A DNA stretch of 64,000 bases from contig NZ_JABUXV010000022.1 of NCBI RefSeq assembly GCF_014897705.1, positions 1 to 64,000 on the forward strand. Direction: 5' to 3'. This stretch comes from Brachybacterium sp. FME24. Its GTDB lineage: Bacteria > Actinomycetota > Actinomycetes > Actinomycetales > Dermabacteraceae. Below the pieces are notes generated by a model that had not been told where the DNA came from, did not search any database, and saw only the letters and a program-made list of their open reading frames with translations. Made by a program: the position numbers and the translations under genes. Positions within the stretch are counted from its first letter, which is position 1. The number at the start of each line of letters is the position of its first letter. Below, piece by piece: positions 24,367-33,642 of the stretch.

Positions 24367-25508
24367 GCACGTGGGAGACTATTACTCTCGGGGACATCGC
24401 TACCTTCACAAGCGGAGCTACGCCCTCAAAGAAGGTTGCGGAATATTACGCTGAGGGAACCGTTCCATGGATTACTGGCGCCGACATTTTCGCAGGGCGA
24501 CGAGTCCACGCCCGCATCCGGGTGACGGAGCAAGCCCTTGCCAAAACTGCCACGAACGCGATGCCCGCGGGGACCATCGCGCTTGTAACCCGCACGTCAG
24601 TCGGCAAAGTCGGGGTGTTCGCCGAGCGGACGGCGTATAGTCAGGACATCACCGCGATTGTGCCATCAGAGCGAGTCGATAGATCGTACCTCGTCCACTT
24701 TCTCGAGTCCAAGGGAAAAGTGCTTCAGAGCGAGTCCCGAGGCGCGACCATTAAGGGCGTGACGCGAGACGTCGTGGCAAATCTGCAGTTGCCTGTGCCG
24801 GACGTGGAGGAGCAGCGCCGCATCGCCTCTATCCTCGACGAGACCGACTCGATCCGCGCGAAGCGCCGCGCCCAGCTCGTCTACCTAGACGAGCTCCCGC
24901 AGGCACTGTTCAACGAAACGTCCAGCGCATATCGCAGCGAGGAAGCACTTGCGAACGTTGCTACGTTCTTTGGTGGTGGCACCCTGCCCGAGGGTGTCCC
25001 GTTCGAGGGGCAGGCAGGAGGCACACTGCTCGCGAAGGTGTCGGACATGAACCTAGCGGGGAACGAGAAACATATTCACCGGACCGCACTCTGGACAGAC
25101 AAGTTTACTGCACGTGCAACAACCATGGATCGTGGCGCGGTGATTCTCCCGAAGCGAGGAGCAGCCATTGCTACAAATAAGAAGCGCATATCGACGCGAA
25201 GATCGTCACTCGACCCTAATCTCATGGGCGTCATGCCGAACAGCGAGGTATTACTCACCGAGTACTTGTTTGCTTGGTTCTGCTCGTTCGACCTGTCCAC
25301 GATCACATCAGGAAGTAGCGTTCCGCAACTGAACAAGAAGGATCTGGCTCCTCTCGTACTCGCGGTTCCACCTCTCGCGGACCAGCAGGTCTTCGCCGAA
25401 AAGGTCACCTCAATCCACACTGAGCGTGACCGCGTCGCGCGCGCCCTCGAAGCCGACGACGAGCTGTTCGCCGCACTCCAGCACCGTGCATTCCGCGGGG
25501 AGCTCTGA
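24363..25508 (+). CDS. hsdS: Type I restriction-modification, specificity subunit
   Basis: A 381-residue S subunit with two target-recognition domains. TRD1 (1-190) starts 'WETITLGDIATFTSGATPSK' and ends with the conserved helix 'QRRIASILDETDSIRAKRRA'; TRD2 (about 195-381) ends with 'DQQVFAEKVTSIHTERDRVA'. The repeat of these spacer helices sets the distance between the two half-sites. The start ATG overlaps the hsdM stop. GC content drops inside TRD2 (24960-25330), as expected for a swapped recognition domain. hsdR does not follow directly: 1.7 kb of decayed, oppositely oriented DNA intervenes. Confidence 0.94.
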   Translation: MSTWETITLGDIATFTSGATPSKKVAEYYAEGTVPWITGADIFAGRRVHARIRVTEQALAKTATNAMPAGTIALVTRTSVGKVGVFAERTAYSQDITAIVPSERVDRSYLVHFLESKGKVLQSESRGATIKGVTRDVVANLQLPVPDVEEQRRIASILDETDSIRAKRRAQLVYLDELPQALFNETSSAYRSEEALANVATFFGGGTLPEGVPFEGQAGGTLLAKVSDMNLAGNEKHIHRTALWTDKFTARATTMDRGAVILPKRGAAIATNKKRISTRRSSLDPNLMGVMPNSEVLLTEYLFAWFCSFDLSTITSGSSVPQLNKKDLAPLVLAVPPLADQQVFAEKVTSIHTERDRVARALEADDELFAALQHRAFRGEL

Positions 25509-25522
25509 AAGGGACGTGCCGG

Positions 25523-25993
25523 TCAGAGAGTAGCCAGGAGCTCCCTTACAAGCGCAGCGAACGAAGGCACTGCCGTCGAGTCGCCGTGAGCGGCGGCACC
25601 AACGAGCTGTGCGACGCGACCATCAGCGGTCGAGGTGTCGCCAAGTTAGATTTCGACGGCCTCGGCCGTGATCGTCGCGGCGTGTTCGTCGATCCCGTAG
25701 ATGAGGAACCCCGCGACCAGGTCAGCAGTGTCGATGGCCTGGAGGATCCGGTAGGCGTCGAGGGAGCCCTTCTCCTCGAGTAGGTCGCGCTGAGTATCGG
25801 CTCGTTCCAGACCCTCGCTGATCTTGATTGCCTTGGTCGCCGGCAGGGCCGCGGGCCCTGCTATCCGCAGATACACGGAGCGGCCGGATCGAGCGCCGCG
25901 ATGGACACCACCTTGGGGTCGACGAACGCCGGTACCGGGCCACGGGCGATATGGGCCGTCGACTTCTTGTGCGATGCCGACTGATTAGTACGC
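25523..25993 (-). pseudogene. Decayed AbiEii-like nucleotidyltransferase
   Basis: On the minus strand, 'STAHIARGPVPAFVDPKVVS' (from about 25990) changes frame near 25880 to 'VYLRIAGPAALPATKAIKIS', runs through 'DAYRILQAIDTADLVAGFLI', meets an in-frame TAA near 25649 and continues in the same frame to a TGA at 25523-25525 ('VAQLVGAAAHGDSTAVPSFA'). The block 'GPAALxxxKAIKISEGLE...DAYRILQ' is typical of the nucleotidyltransferase-fold (AbiEii-like) proteins found in actinobacteria. It has at least one frameshift and one nonsense codon. Its usual partner is the next pseudogene. Family call is inference from pattern. Confidence 0.5.
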
Positions 25994-26026
25994 GACGGGG
26001 GACGACGAATTCTGGAGAGACGCCTA

Positions 26027-27130
26027 TCATCCGCTCCATGCGGGGTCTCTGCGGGCCAGGGCATCCATGAGCTTTCCCGCACCGGCATCCGCCCTCCATG
26101 GGGGTCAGCATGCCGGCGAGCCCGGGCGCTGCAGACGCGAGATGATCGGTGCGCTCCTCCAGGTCCTGAGGTACGGCGCCGACGATGTTCGCGGTCGCGG
26201 GATCTCCGGGGGTCGGGCTCGGTGCGTTAGCGAGGGAATCGGGGTCATCGGCATGGAGCTCAAGCAGCCGCAGGGGCGCGACTGAGGTGGCTCCTTCCGA
26301 CAGTCATTGCCGGGCTGCAACCGGCCCGGTTACCGGCACCGGGAACGGGTGATCGGTCAACTGATCCAGAGCGCGGCCGAGGCCACAGGGAGCGAGGTAG
26401 TGGCGGAACGATCTGTTGGTCCTGGAGAAGGAATAGTCCTGCACCCATCGCCGGACCAGCGCGCGGCGTCGGACCGCCGTGACAGTCCCGCGTTTAGCGA
26501 GGTCGAGGATCCTCGCCGGAGAAAGTCGGCAGCACCTTGGACACCGAGCCGGGTGAGACCTCGGCAAGGGAGGCCAAGGCCGGGACGCCGAGCGGCAGAT
26601 CCTGCGCGCAGAGAGCACGGATGATGCGGCTCGCCGCGATTCCGTTGATCCGCGCCACCGCGGCCGGCTCGCGGGCGCGGGGCGATTTCGCCGCTCGCTG
26701 TCCGATCTACAGGATGAGAGGTGCAACGGAGTTGACGACCGCCCAGCCGGTCTCATCGGCTCGGCTGATTCCCGCCGCGGCCAGCGTCTCGCGCACAGTG
26801 CGGCCGAAGTAGTCCGTGACGTACAGCAGCGGCAGCTCGGATGCTGACGCCAGCTACCGCCGTCTCGCATGCGATAGTTCGGTCGACGTCCCTGACCTCC
26901 GGCACTCGACATGAAATTCCGCGGCCGACCCGTCAAGTCTGGTCAGGACAGCGACCGCATCGGCACGAATCAATCGCGCCGGTCGGGGCATCTCGACGTC
27001 GATCCGCCTTGCGCCGGGCAGCAGAACATCGGTACTCCGCGGAGAGCGATCGATCAGTTGTATCTCTCCATACAGGGCGTTTTTCCCATGATGCAAAACA
27101 GCCCATGTCCAGAAACGCTCGCTCACAGCC
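26027..27130 (-). pseudogene. Decayed AbiEi-like HTH/antitoxin-type gene
   Basis: Pieces of one protein are spread over shifting minus-strand frames in correct order: 'DVLLPGARRIDVEMPRPARL', 'LLYVTDYFGRTVRETLAAAG', 'VARINGIAASRIIRALCAQD', 'ASLAEVSPGSVSKVLPTF' (winged helix), 'ALVRRWVQDYSFSRTNRSF', 'VAPLRLLELHADDPDSLAN' and a final 'MDALARRDPAWSG' with TGA at 26027-26029. There are at least three frameshifts and one TAG. This layout fits the winged-helix partner of AbiEii-like nucleotidyltransferases; together they form a dead toxin-antitoxin or abortive-infection cassette nested antisense between hsdS and hsdR. Family name is tentative; the pseudogene status is firm. Confidence 0.6.
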
Positions 27131-27220
27131 CGTTCCTGGCCTCGGATGCACCGCTGCTGAAACGGATGTGTACGTTGGTGCAGTCGATACACTGGCCAGC
27201 GAAACGACAGGGGAGGCGAA

Positions 27221-30200
27221 GTGAGCAACTTCGGATTCATCCGGGCGCAATGGCCCGAGCTTTACGACACATGCCAACGTGCAGAGTCGTACGCCCTCTC
27301 CGATCCGGACACGGCGGCGTTCACCGCGCGTATCGCGGTCGAGAAGATCGTCGAGTACCTGTTCGTGGACGTGTTCGGGCTCCCCGAGGGCTACCGCTCC
27401 GATCTCAGCGCTCGGATGAATGACCCGGCGTTCAAGAACCGCACGGCGCCCATCAACAACCAGCTGAACCTGATCCGTCGGCGAGGAAACGACGCCGCCC
27501 ACGGCAACCGCCACCTCACCCCGCAGGATGGCATCACCACGCTACGGGACCTCTTCGACGTGGTCGTCTGGACGGTTAAGCACCAGTCCACCTTTCCTGA
27601 GGCCGCGCCACTCGGCGCCGCCTTCGACGTCACGATCGCGAAGAAGCGTTCTCCTCTCGGCCCGGCCGAGCTCAAGAAGCTCGCCGAGCGGTTCGCCGAG
27701 CAACAGGAGACGTCCCGTCGGGAGATCGCCGAGCGCGATAAGAGGCTCGCCGCCCAGGAGACTGAGCTCGAGGAGCTGCGGAAGAAGATCGCCGCCGCGA
27801 AGGACGCGGACAACGCCGCGGATACCCGCAACTACCGCGAGGACGAGACCCGGACCGCGCTGATTGACTCGATGCTGCGCGACGCTGGCTGGGCGCTCGA
27901 GGCACCTGAAGATCGGGAATACCCCATCGCGGGCTTGCCGATCATCCCCGGCAAGAACGACACCGGCACCGGCCGCATCGACTATGTGCTGTGGGGAGAT
28001 GATGGCCTGCCGCTCGGCATTGTGGAGGCAAAACGCACCCTCGTGGACCCGGCGGTTGGCGGCCCCCAGGCGAAGCTCTACGCTGACGCGCTCGAGCAGC
28101 GGTTCGGGCAACGGCCGGTGATCTTCCTCAGCAATGGCTACCAGCACCGGATTTGGGACGACGCCCCCGGCTACCCCGCCCGGGACGTCGCCGGATTCTT
28201 CACGCGCAGCGAGCTCCATCAGCTGATCCAGCGCCGCATGCTACGCACGCCGCTCACCGGGGCAGACGCTGACCCTGTCATCGCAGGACGGCCCTACCAG
28301 CAACTGGCCATCGCGAAGGTTGGCGAGCACTTCGATGCCCGACAGCGCCGCGCGCTGCTCGTGATGGCCACCGGCACCGGCAAGACCCGCACCACGATCG
28401 CCCTCGTTAAGCAGCTCATGGAGCGCGGCTGGGCCAAGCGCGTGCTGTTCCTCGCGGACCGTGCGGCGCTCGTGAAGCAGGCTCACCGGGCGTTCTCGAA
28501 CCTGCTGCCGGATGTCGCAAGCGTCAACCTGACCGCTGACAAGGAGACCGAGGCGAGGGTCTACCTCTCGACGTACCCGACGATGATGAACCTCGTCGAT
28601 GCGGCGCGAGACGGTGACGGCCGACGTTTCGGTCCGGGATACTTCGACCTGATTGTGATCGACGAGGCGCATCGCTCCGTCTACCAGAAGTACGGCACCC
28701 TCTTCGACTGGTTCGACGGACTGCTACTCGGCCTCACCGCGACCCCTGTCGACGACATCGCCCGCAGCACCTTCCGGCTCTTCGAACTGGAGCCGGGCAT
28801 CCCTACCTACTCTTACCCACTCGATCAGGCCATAGCCGAGAAGTACCTCGTCGGCCCCGAGAACCTGGTCTACGATTTCGGCTTCCATCGCCGTGGCATC
28901 CGTTACGACGATCTCCCGGAGGAGGAGCGCGAGGCGTGGGAGGAAATCGACTGGGCTGGCGTCGACGGCGACGAGTATGCCGGAGAGGGCATGCCCACCG
29001 AGGTCGAGGCTCCGCGCGTCTTCCGTTCGCTGTTCAACGCGGATACTGCGGACAAGGCCCTTGCCGAACTGATGTTCAAGGGTCTCAAGGTCGCCGGCGG
29101 TGACCGGCTCGGGAAGACCATCGTGTTTGCGATGAACCAGCGCCACGCCCAGTTCCTCAAGGAGCGCTTCGATGCGCAGTATCCCCACCTTGGTGGGGAC
29201 TTCGCGCAGGTGATCACCAGCCAGTCTGCCTACGCGCAGGAGCTGATCGACGCCTTCTCCCAGCCGGAGCGGTCGCCCCACGTCGCCATCAGCGTGGACA
29301 TGCTCGACACCGGCATCGACGTGCCGGAGGTCCTAAACCTCATGCTGTTCAAACAAGTGTTCTCGAAGACCAAGTTCTGGCAGATGATCGGCCGTGGCAC
29401 CCGGCTCTCTCCCGGCATCTTCAACGACCGGGACAAGGACTCCTTCCGGGTGTTCGACTTCTGCGGAAACGTCGACTACTTCGCGCAGGACCCCGCCGAC
29501 CGTGCCGCAAACGTGCAGGTGCCGCTGTCGCAGCGGCTGTTCGCGGTGCGGGCGCGGCTGGTCGCGGGCATCGACTTGCACACAGAAGACGCCGACGTCC
29601 GCTCCGACGCAGTCGACTGGCTGACCTCCTTCGTCGCCGGCATCCCAGCCGACTCCTTCCTCGCCCGCCCGCATGGTGAACTTATCTCCAGGTACTCCTC
29701 GCGAACGGGGTGGGCCGCCCCGCTACCAGCCGTCGCAGCCGACGACGCCGCTGCGGCCCTGGGTGCCCTCCCGTCCTCGGCCTCCGCCGACGACGAACAG
29801 GCCAAGCGCTTCGACCTAGTCGTGCTGCAGCGCGAGCTCGCCCAGCTCGAGGGCGACGATCCGATCGCAGCGCGGACCCGCAAGACGATGCAAGGCGTCG
29901 CGACTCGGCTGCTCGAGAAGCAGACGATCCCTCAGGTCGCCGCGGCCGCCGAACTGCTCCAAGAGGTCGCGGGCGACGATTGGTGGGACGGGGCGACGCT
30001 GTCGATGCTCGAACGGGCGCGGCGCGGCATCCGGATGCTCGTGCAGTTCCTCGATAAGCGCCAGCGCTCGATCGTCATCACCGACTTCGAAGACGACCTC
30101 GGCGAAGCCCGCTCGGCCGACCTTCCGCTCGTGGCGGTCGGCGTCGACCAGGCGCGGTTCCGCGACAAGGTGACCGCATACATCAGGGAGCACCGCGACC

Positions 30201-30646
30201 ACGTTGCGATCCAGCGGCTGCGCCGGAACATGCCGTTGACAGACACTGACCTCGATGAGCTCGAACGCATTCTCATCGAGCAGGGCGACGGAACCCCGGA
30301 GGCGCTGGCCACCGTGAGTGGCGAGCGTGGATTGGGCATCTTCGTGCGGTCCCTTGTCGGTCTCGACCGCTCAGCGGCTGAAGCGGCCTTCGCCGAGAAG
30401 ATCGTGTTCGGCGGATTGAACGCGACACAGATGGAGTTCCTGTCGATGGTGATCGACGAACTCACCCGGCGCGGCGAGATGAAGCCCTCGCGCCTGTACG
30501 AGTCGCCGTATGAGGACAGGGCGGCGACCCGCATCGACTTCGCCTTTCCTAACGAGGTCGAAGCGGACGCCCTGGTGACGGTTCTGCACGACATCGAACG
30601 GACGGCAACGCCGGCCTTGCTGGACGATCTACAGTCGCAAGCCTAA
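27221..30646 (+). CDS. hsdR: Type I restriction-modification, restriction subunit
   Basis: A 1141-residue R subunit of the EcoEI-like class. Residues 1-115 form a DUF4145 domain ('AAFTARIAVEKIVEYLFVDV'), 150-200 a coiled coil ('EIAERDKRLAAQETELEEL'), 225-300 the PD-(D/E)xK nuclease with 'GRIDYVLW' and 'GIVEAKR' (Asp near 253, Glu-x-Lys near 268-270). Walker A 'ATGTGKT' is near residue 383, the DEAH box near 480, 'GLTATPVDD' near 507 and motif VI 'MIGRGTRLS' near 725; the tail is the EcoEI_R_C domain. GGGGAGG lies 6-12 nt before the GTG. It has its own promoter, being separated from hsdMS by the pseudogenes. Length and motifs are complete. Confidence 0.94.
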   Translation: MSNFGFIRAQWPELYDTCQRAESYALSDPDTAAFTARIAVEKIVEYLFVDVFGLPEGYRSDLSARMNDPAFKNRTAPINNQLNLIRRRGNDAAHGNRHLTPQDGITTLRDLFDVVVWTVKHQSTFPEAAPLGAAFDVTIAKKRSPLGPAELKKLAERFAEQQETSRREIAERDKRLAAQETELEELRKKIAAAKDADNAADTRNYREDETRTALIDSMLRDAGWALEAPEDREYPIAGLPIIPGKNDTGTGRIDYVLWGDDGLPLGIVEAKRTLVDPAVGGPQAKLYADALEQRFGQRPVIFLSNGYQHRIWDDAPGYPARDVAGFFTRSELHQLIQRRMLRTPLTGADADPVIAGRPYQQLAIAKVGEHFDARQRRALLVMATGTGKTRTTIALVKQLMERGWAKRVLFLADRAALVKQAHRAFSNLLPDVASVNLTADKETEARVYLSTYPTMMNLVDAARDGDGRRFGPGYFDLIVIDEAHRSVYQKYGTLFDWFDGLLLGLTATPVDDIARSTFRLFELEPGIPTYSYPLDQAIAEKYLVGPENLVYDFGFHRRGIRYDDLPEEEREAWEEIDWAGVDGDEYAGEGMPTEVEAPRVFRSLFNADTADKALAELMFKGLKVAGGDRLGKTIVFAMNQRHAQFLKERFDAQYPHLGGDFAQVITSQSAYAQELIDAFSQPERSPHVAISVDMLDTGIDVPEVLNLMLFKQVFSKTKFWQMIGRGTRLSPGIFNDRDKDSFRVFDFCGNVDYFAQDPADRAANVQVPLSQRLFAVRARLVAGIDLHTEDADVRSDAVDWLTSFVAGIPADSFLARPHGELISRYSSRTGWAAPLPAVAADDAAAALGALPSSASADDEQAKRFDLVVLQRELAQLEGDDPIAARTRKTMQGVATRLLEKQTIPQVAAAAELLQEVAGDDWWDGATLSMLERARRGIRMLVQFLDKRQRSIVITDFEDDLGEARSADLPLVAVGVDQARFRDKVTAYIREHRDHVAIQRLRRNMPLTDTDLDELERILIEQGDGTPEALATVSGERGLGIFVRSLVGLDRSAAEAAFAEKIVFGGLNATQMEFLSMVIDELTRRGEMKPSRLYESPYEDRAATRIDFAFPNEVEADALVTVLHDIERTATPALLDDLQSQA

Positions 30647-30834
30647 TGTCGCTGGCCATCCGCCTTGCGCCAATCGTCGACAACCTCAACGGAGGCGAAC
30701 TAGGAGGGCTGCTCTGGTTGATGCACCTGCACAAGTTGCGCGGACGTACCCTGTTGGAGAAAATGTCCGGATCGTTTCAAGGCGTCATCTTGGTGCCGAT
30801 GCCAGGGGCTATAAGTAACTTCAATGCGAACTGA
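30646..30834 (+). CDS. Small hypothetical ORF after hsdR
   Basis: A 62-codon frame whose ATG overlaps the last base of the hsdR stop (TAATG), so it could be translated by reinitiation. It shows 'LAPIVDNLNGGELGGLLWLM', no recognised domain, and a codon mix like the AT-richer DNA that follows. No homologue comes to mind. It may be chance. Confidence 0.3.
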   Translation: MSLAIRLAPIVDNLNGGELGGLLWLMHLHKLRGRTLLEKMSGSFQGVILVPMPGAISNFNAN

Positions 30835-30936
30835 CGCGATATGAATGACTCTACGTCGAGGGCTTGCTACGAGGTGCCGAAGGGTCGCGCGGGCTCGCGA
30901 AGGTGTCAGGCGCGTGGCCACGTGAAATACTAGGGT

Positions 30937-30950
30937 ACAGTGGACACTGT
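30937..30950. promoter_or_regulatory. Palindrome over the start of the unknown cassette
   Basis: ACAGTG-GA-CACTGT is a perfect 6+2+6 palindrome that covers the proposed GTG start (30940) of the 383-residue protein. AATACTAGGGTACA just upstream offers a -10-like TACTAG (30928-30933). A dimeric regulator bound here would block both transcription and initiation. No regulator gene is adjacent. Confidence 0.4.
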
Positions 30951-32091
30951 GCGGAGACGTGGCGTGGCCAGTGAGACTGGCAGAAAAGATTCCTTTTTTG
31001 ACGGGGTGCAACTCCCCGCCGCGCCACCTCCTCGCCCTTCTCCGGTAGTAAGCGTAAATATTACAACGACCGTTTCGAGTGCATTCTCCCACGAATCGCC
31101 AGTTTCGCTGCGCGATCGAGGAAAGTTCTTAAAGCCAGCAAAGCCTTATGGCCGCATCAATTCGGACCTCACGCTTCCCGATTGTCACGCTTTGTATCCG
31201 ATGCTAATGGGTCCCGGTAACCAGTTTGCTAGCGCTTTTGAGAAAAGATTTGAATCCGGAAATCCCGGCCTGCAAAAATACTCGTTTTCTCGCAATCGGG
31301 GCGAGGTTTCAGTAAGGCCCCAAGTTCACGCTTACGGCGACAATGTTGTCATCCCGACGCTTGGAATGAAGTTCTCCTTCGAGTGTGATGATTATGATGA
31401 AGTTTTGGAAAGGTCCGCAAGTGAAGTCAGATCTTTCTTTGAATGGGCATCGAAGCGACTAGCCAATGTGGCCCGAATGGCATTCGAGTTGAATGATCCT
31501 AGCGGGTTAAAACACCTGAAATTCCCCCGTCGCCATACGATGTTGGAGATAGACTTCGGTAGCTCTGAGTCCGAAGGGTCCGGGGCGCGAATGACAAAAT
31601 TTTTATCCGCGCAACGCCGGCGAATCATTTCCTCGCATATTGCCCTGGCGCCAGATGCGGTGCTGGATCCGCGTCTTGAACGGGAGCTTGTTAAATCTAA
31701 TGCTGAGCTTAATCTCAAAAGCGAGGCGCATCTATTGTTGCTGAATGCCCAGGGGTCGCTCTTCTTGCGCGTGCCATCTGGGAAATTGGCGGGCTCATCG
31801 GCAGGTGCTAGGGCGCGACCGTACGAGAATCGTTTCGAGAACGTCGGGCATTTGTCAGAGATAGCGTTGTTGATTCAGCATCTGGGTCTTACCGCTTCGA
31901 GTTCAGATGAATTGAATAGCCAAAACTGGGCGTCGGATTCGAGCGCGATGCGTCGGTGGGTGAAATATCCACAGAACGGCCTTTACCGAAGCGTTGGTAA
32001 TTTGAAAATGTGGGAAGTTCTGAGCGATTCGCATCATCTGGTATCGGTATTGGACGAGGCCTCGGAGAGGCTTTGCGCGGAGACTATATAG
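30940..32091 (+). CDS. Unknown 383-residue protein, low-GC cassette gene 1
   Basis: I do not recognise this protein. It has no signal peptide or membrane segment. Blocks include 'DLTLPDCHALYPMLMGPGNQ', 'RSFFEWASKRLANVARMAF', 'PRRHTMLEIDFGSSESEG' and a C-terminal 'RRWVKYPQNGLYRSVGNLKM'. The His/Asp pairs near 'RRHTMLEIDF' could be catalytic but no known motif fits. Codon use is much AT-richer than the flanking hsdR and IS genes, pointing to recent transfer. It is 24 bp upstream of a membrane-protein gene in the same direction, and the pair sits directly after a type I restriction-modification locus, a classic location for defence genes. Start could also be the GTG at 30949 or an internal Met. 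Confidence 0.65.
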   Translation: MDTVRRRGVASETGRKDSFFDGVQLPAAPPPRPSPVVSVNITTTVSSAFSHESPVSLRDRGKFLKPAKPYGRINSDLTLPDCHALYPMLMGPGNQFASAFEKRFESGNPGLQKYSFSRNRGEVSVRPQVHAYGDNVVIPTLGMKFSFECDDYDEVLERSASEVRSFFEWASKRLANVARMAFELNDPSGLKHLKFPRRHTMLEIDFGSSESEGSGARMTKFLSAQRRRIISSHIALAPDAVLDPRLERELVKSNAELNLKSEAHLLLLNAQGSLFLRVPSGKLAGSSAGARARPYENRFENVGHLSEIALLIQHLGLTASSSDELNSQNWASDSSAMRRWVKYPQNGLYRSVGNLKMWEVLSDSHHLVSVLDEASERLCAETI

Positions 32092-32115
32092 GGTCGACTA
32101 TGTACACGATTTGGA

Positions 32116-32604
32116 GTGAATAAATTGCTGCAGTGGCTCAGTAGTGCGCTGGGACATGTCTGGCTGGTCGCTGGATCGGTCGGTGAAGTCATTTTGAGTC
32201 TTGGCATTATCGCAACAGTCCTAAGTCTTGTAGTCAATATTGTGCGAGACGGGAGGGCGAGGCAGAGGGCTCGACGGATGGACCTGGTTGAGGATTATTC
32301 ATCGGCTCTGCTTGGGGTTGCAATGCATCGTGGAGTGGGGGGTTCCGTAGAGAATTTGGATCGGCTCTCTGTGGAGCTAGCATTTCGGTCAGAAATGCTT
32401 ATCGCAGTAGATTCGGTCCGGTCGTCGACAGAGTTCGAAAGATATGTTCGTGGCGTCGCGGAGCTAGTTCGATTTGGTGAGAACCGCGCCGACCCCGGCG
32501 AACTAGTGGCAACGGTGACGCCAGTTCTTTTGAGGTGGGCGACGTCACCCAAGTCCAAAGTTGGCTTCCCTAACCCTGATGGTGCGCTACTACTTCGTAA
32601 GTAG
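32116..32604 (+). CDS. Unknown 162-residue membrane protein, cassette gene 2
   Basis: A short protein with a strongly hydrophobic N-terminus: residues about 13-42 ('VWLVAGSVGEVILSLGIIAT', then VLSLVVNIV) form one long or two short membrane segments, followed by a basic stop-transfer (RDGRARQRARR) and a soluble C-terminal domain of 110 residues. GTG start 24 bp after the upstream gene, with GGAG-like TTTGGA before it. Low GC like its partner. The single-pass effector-like shape next to a soluble partner resembles membrane-perturbing effectors of abortive-infection systems; that is inference. The stop codon is immediately followed by the IS3 left inverted repeat at 32605, so the gene's end may have been formed or trimmed by the insertion. 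Confidence 0.6.
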   Translation: MNKLLQWLSSALGHVWLVAGSVGEVILSLGIIATVLSLVVNIVRDGRARQRARRMDLVEDYSSALLGVAMHRGVGGSVENLDRLSVELAFRSEMLIAVDSVRSSTEFERYVRGVAELVRFGENRADPGELVATVTPVLLRWATSPKSKVGFPNPDGALLLRK

Positions 32605-32649
32605 TGAACCGGCCCAGGTTTGATGCCGCTGCTGTTTGAGTCCGGAAGG

Positions 32650-32970
32650 ATGGACAGCATGCCGAAGAAGATCGATCCCCAGCTGCGCGCGAGATGCGTG
32701 CGGCTCGTGCGCGAGCACCAGCAGGAGTACCCCTCCCAGTTCGCAGCGGTGACCGCGGTCGCCCGCCAAGAAGGCGTCTCGAAGGAGTCTGTGCGACGGT
32801 GGCTGGCCCAGGCCGACGTCGACGACGGTACCCGTCCCGGTGTCACCAGCGAGGAATCAGCTGAGGTCAAACGCCTGAAGAGCGAGAACAAGCGGTTGCG
32901 GGAGGACAACGAGATCCTCCGGAAGGCGTCGATTTTCTTCGCGGGTGAGCTCGACCCCCGCAACCGCTGA
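32650..32970 (+). CDS. IS3-family transposase orfA
   Basis: A 106-residue HTH_Tnp_1 protein: 'MPKKIDPQLRARCVRLVREH' at the start, 'TAVARQEGVSKESVRRWLAQ' as the helix-turn-helix, and a leucine-zipper-like 'EVKRLKSENKRLREDNEILR' near the end, followed by 'KASIFFAGELDPRNR'. In IS3 elements orfA overlaps orfB and a -1 frameshift near its end makes the OrfAB transposase; the TTTTCTTC stretch at 32933-32940 is the likely slip site (inference). Intact. ATG at 32650 or 32659. Confidence 0.88.
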   Translation: MDSMPKKIDPQLRARCVRLVREHQQEYPSQFAAVTAVARQEGVSKESVRRWLAQADVDDGTRPGVTSEESAEVKRLKSENKRLREDNEILRKASIFFAGELDPRNR

Positions 32971-33642
32971 TCATCGCGTTCATCGACGAGATGAGAGCCG
33001 AGGGTTTCGCAGTCGAGTCGATCCTCCGCGTCCTGCGCCAGCAGGGCCTGAAGATCGCTGCAAGGACCTACCGATCGTGGAAGCGCCCGGCCCGTATCGC
33101 AGCCCGCACCGTCACCGATGCCCTGATTGAAGACAAGATCCGCGCCCTGGCCTGGACTTTCAACGAGGCCACCGGACAGATCCACATTACCCCGGAAGGT
33201 CTGTACGGGCGGCGGAAGTGGGTCGCCTTGCTCCGCCGCCAAGACGGCCTCGCCGGCACGTCTCGGGGCGCGGTGGACCGGGCGATGCGAAGCCTCGGGC
33301 TCGAAGGGGTGCGGCGGACGAAGAAACTGCGCACCACCAATCCCGATCCGGATGGGAAACGGGCTGGCGACCTCCTAAATCGCGACTTCACCGCGGCCGC
33401 TCCGAACCTGGTGTGGATCACCGACTTCACCTACGTCCGCACCTGGGCGGGGTTCGTCTACGTCGAGTTCGTCCTGGACGCGTTCGCCCAGCGGATCGTG
33501 GGCTGGCACGCGTCGACCAGCAAGAAGGTCGACTTGGTGATGACCCCGCTACGGATCGCCCTGTGGCAGCGCGAGAGGGAAGGGAACCCCGTTTCACCAG
33601 GGAATTTGATCCACCACAGCGACGCCGGGTCTCAAGGCGGAT

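Noticed and set aside
30646-32604. The low-GC cassette as phage DNA
   Set aside because: No phage structural, integrase or lysis genes are present; the two genes alone look like an accessory cassette.
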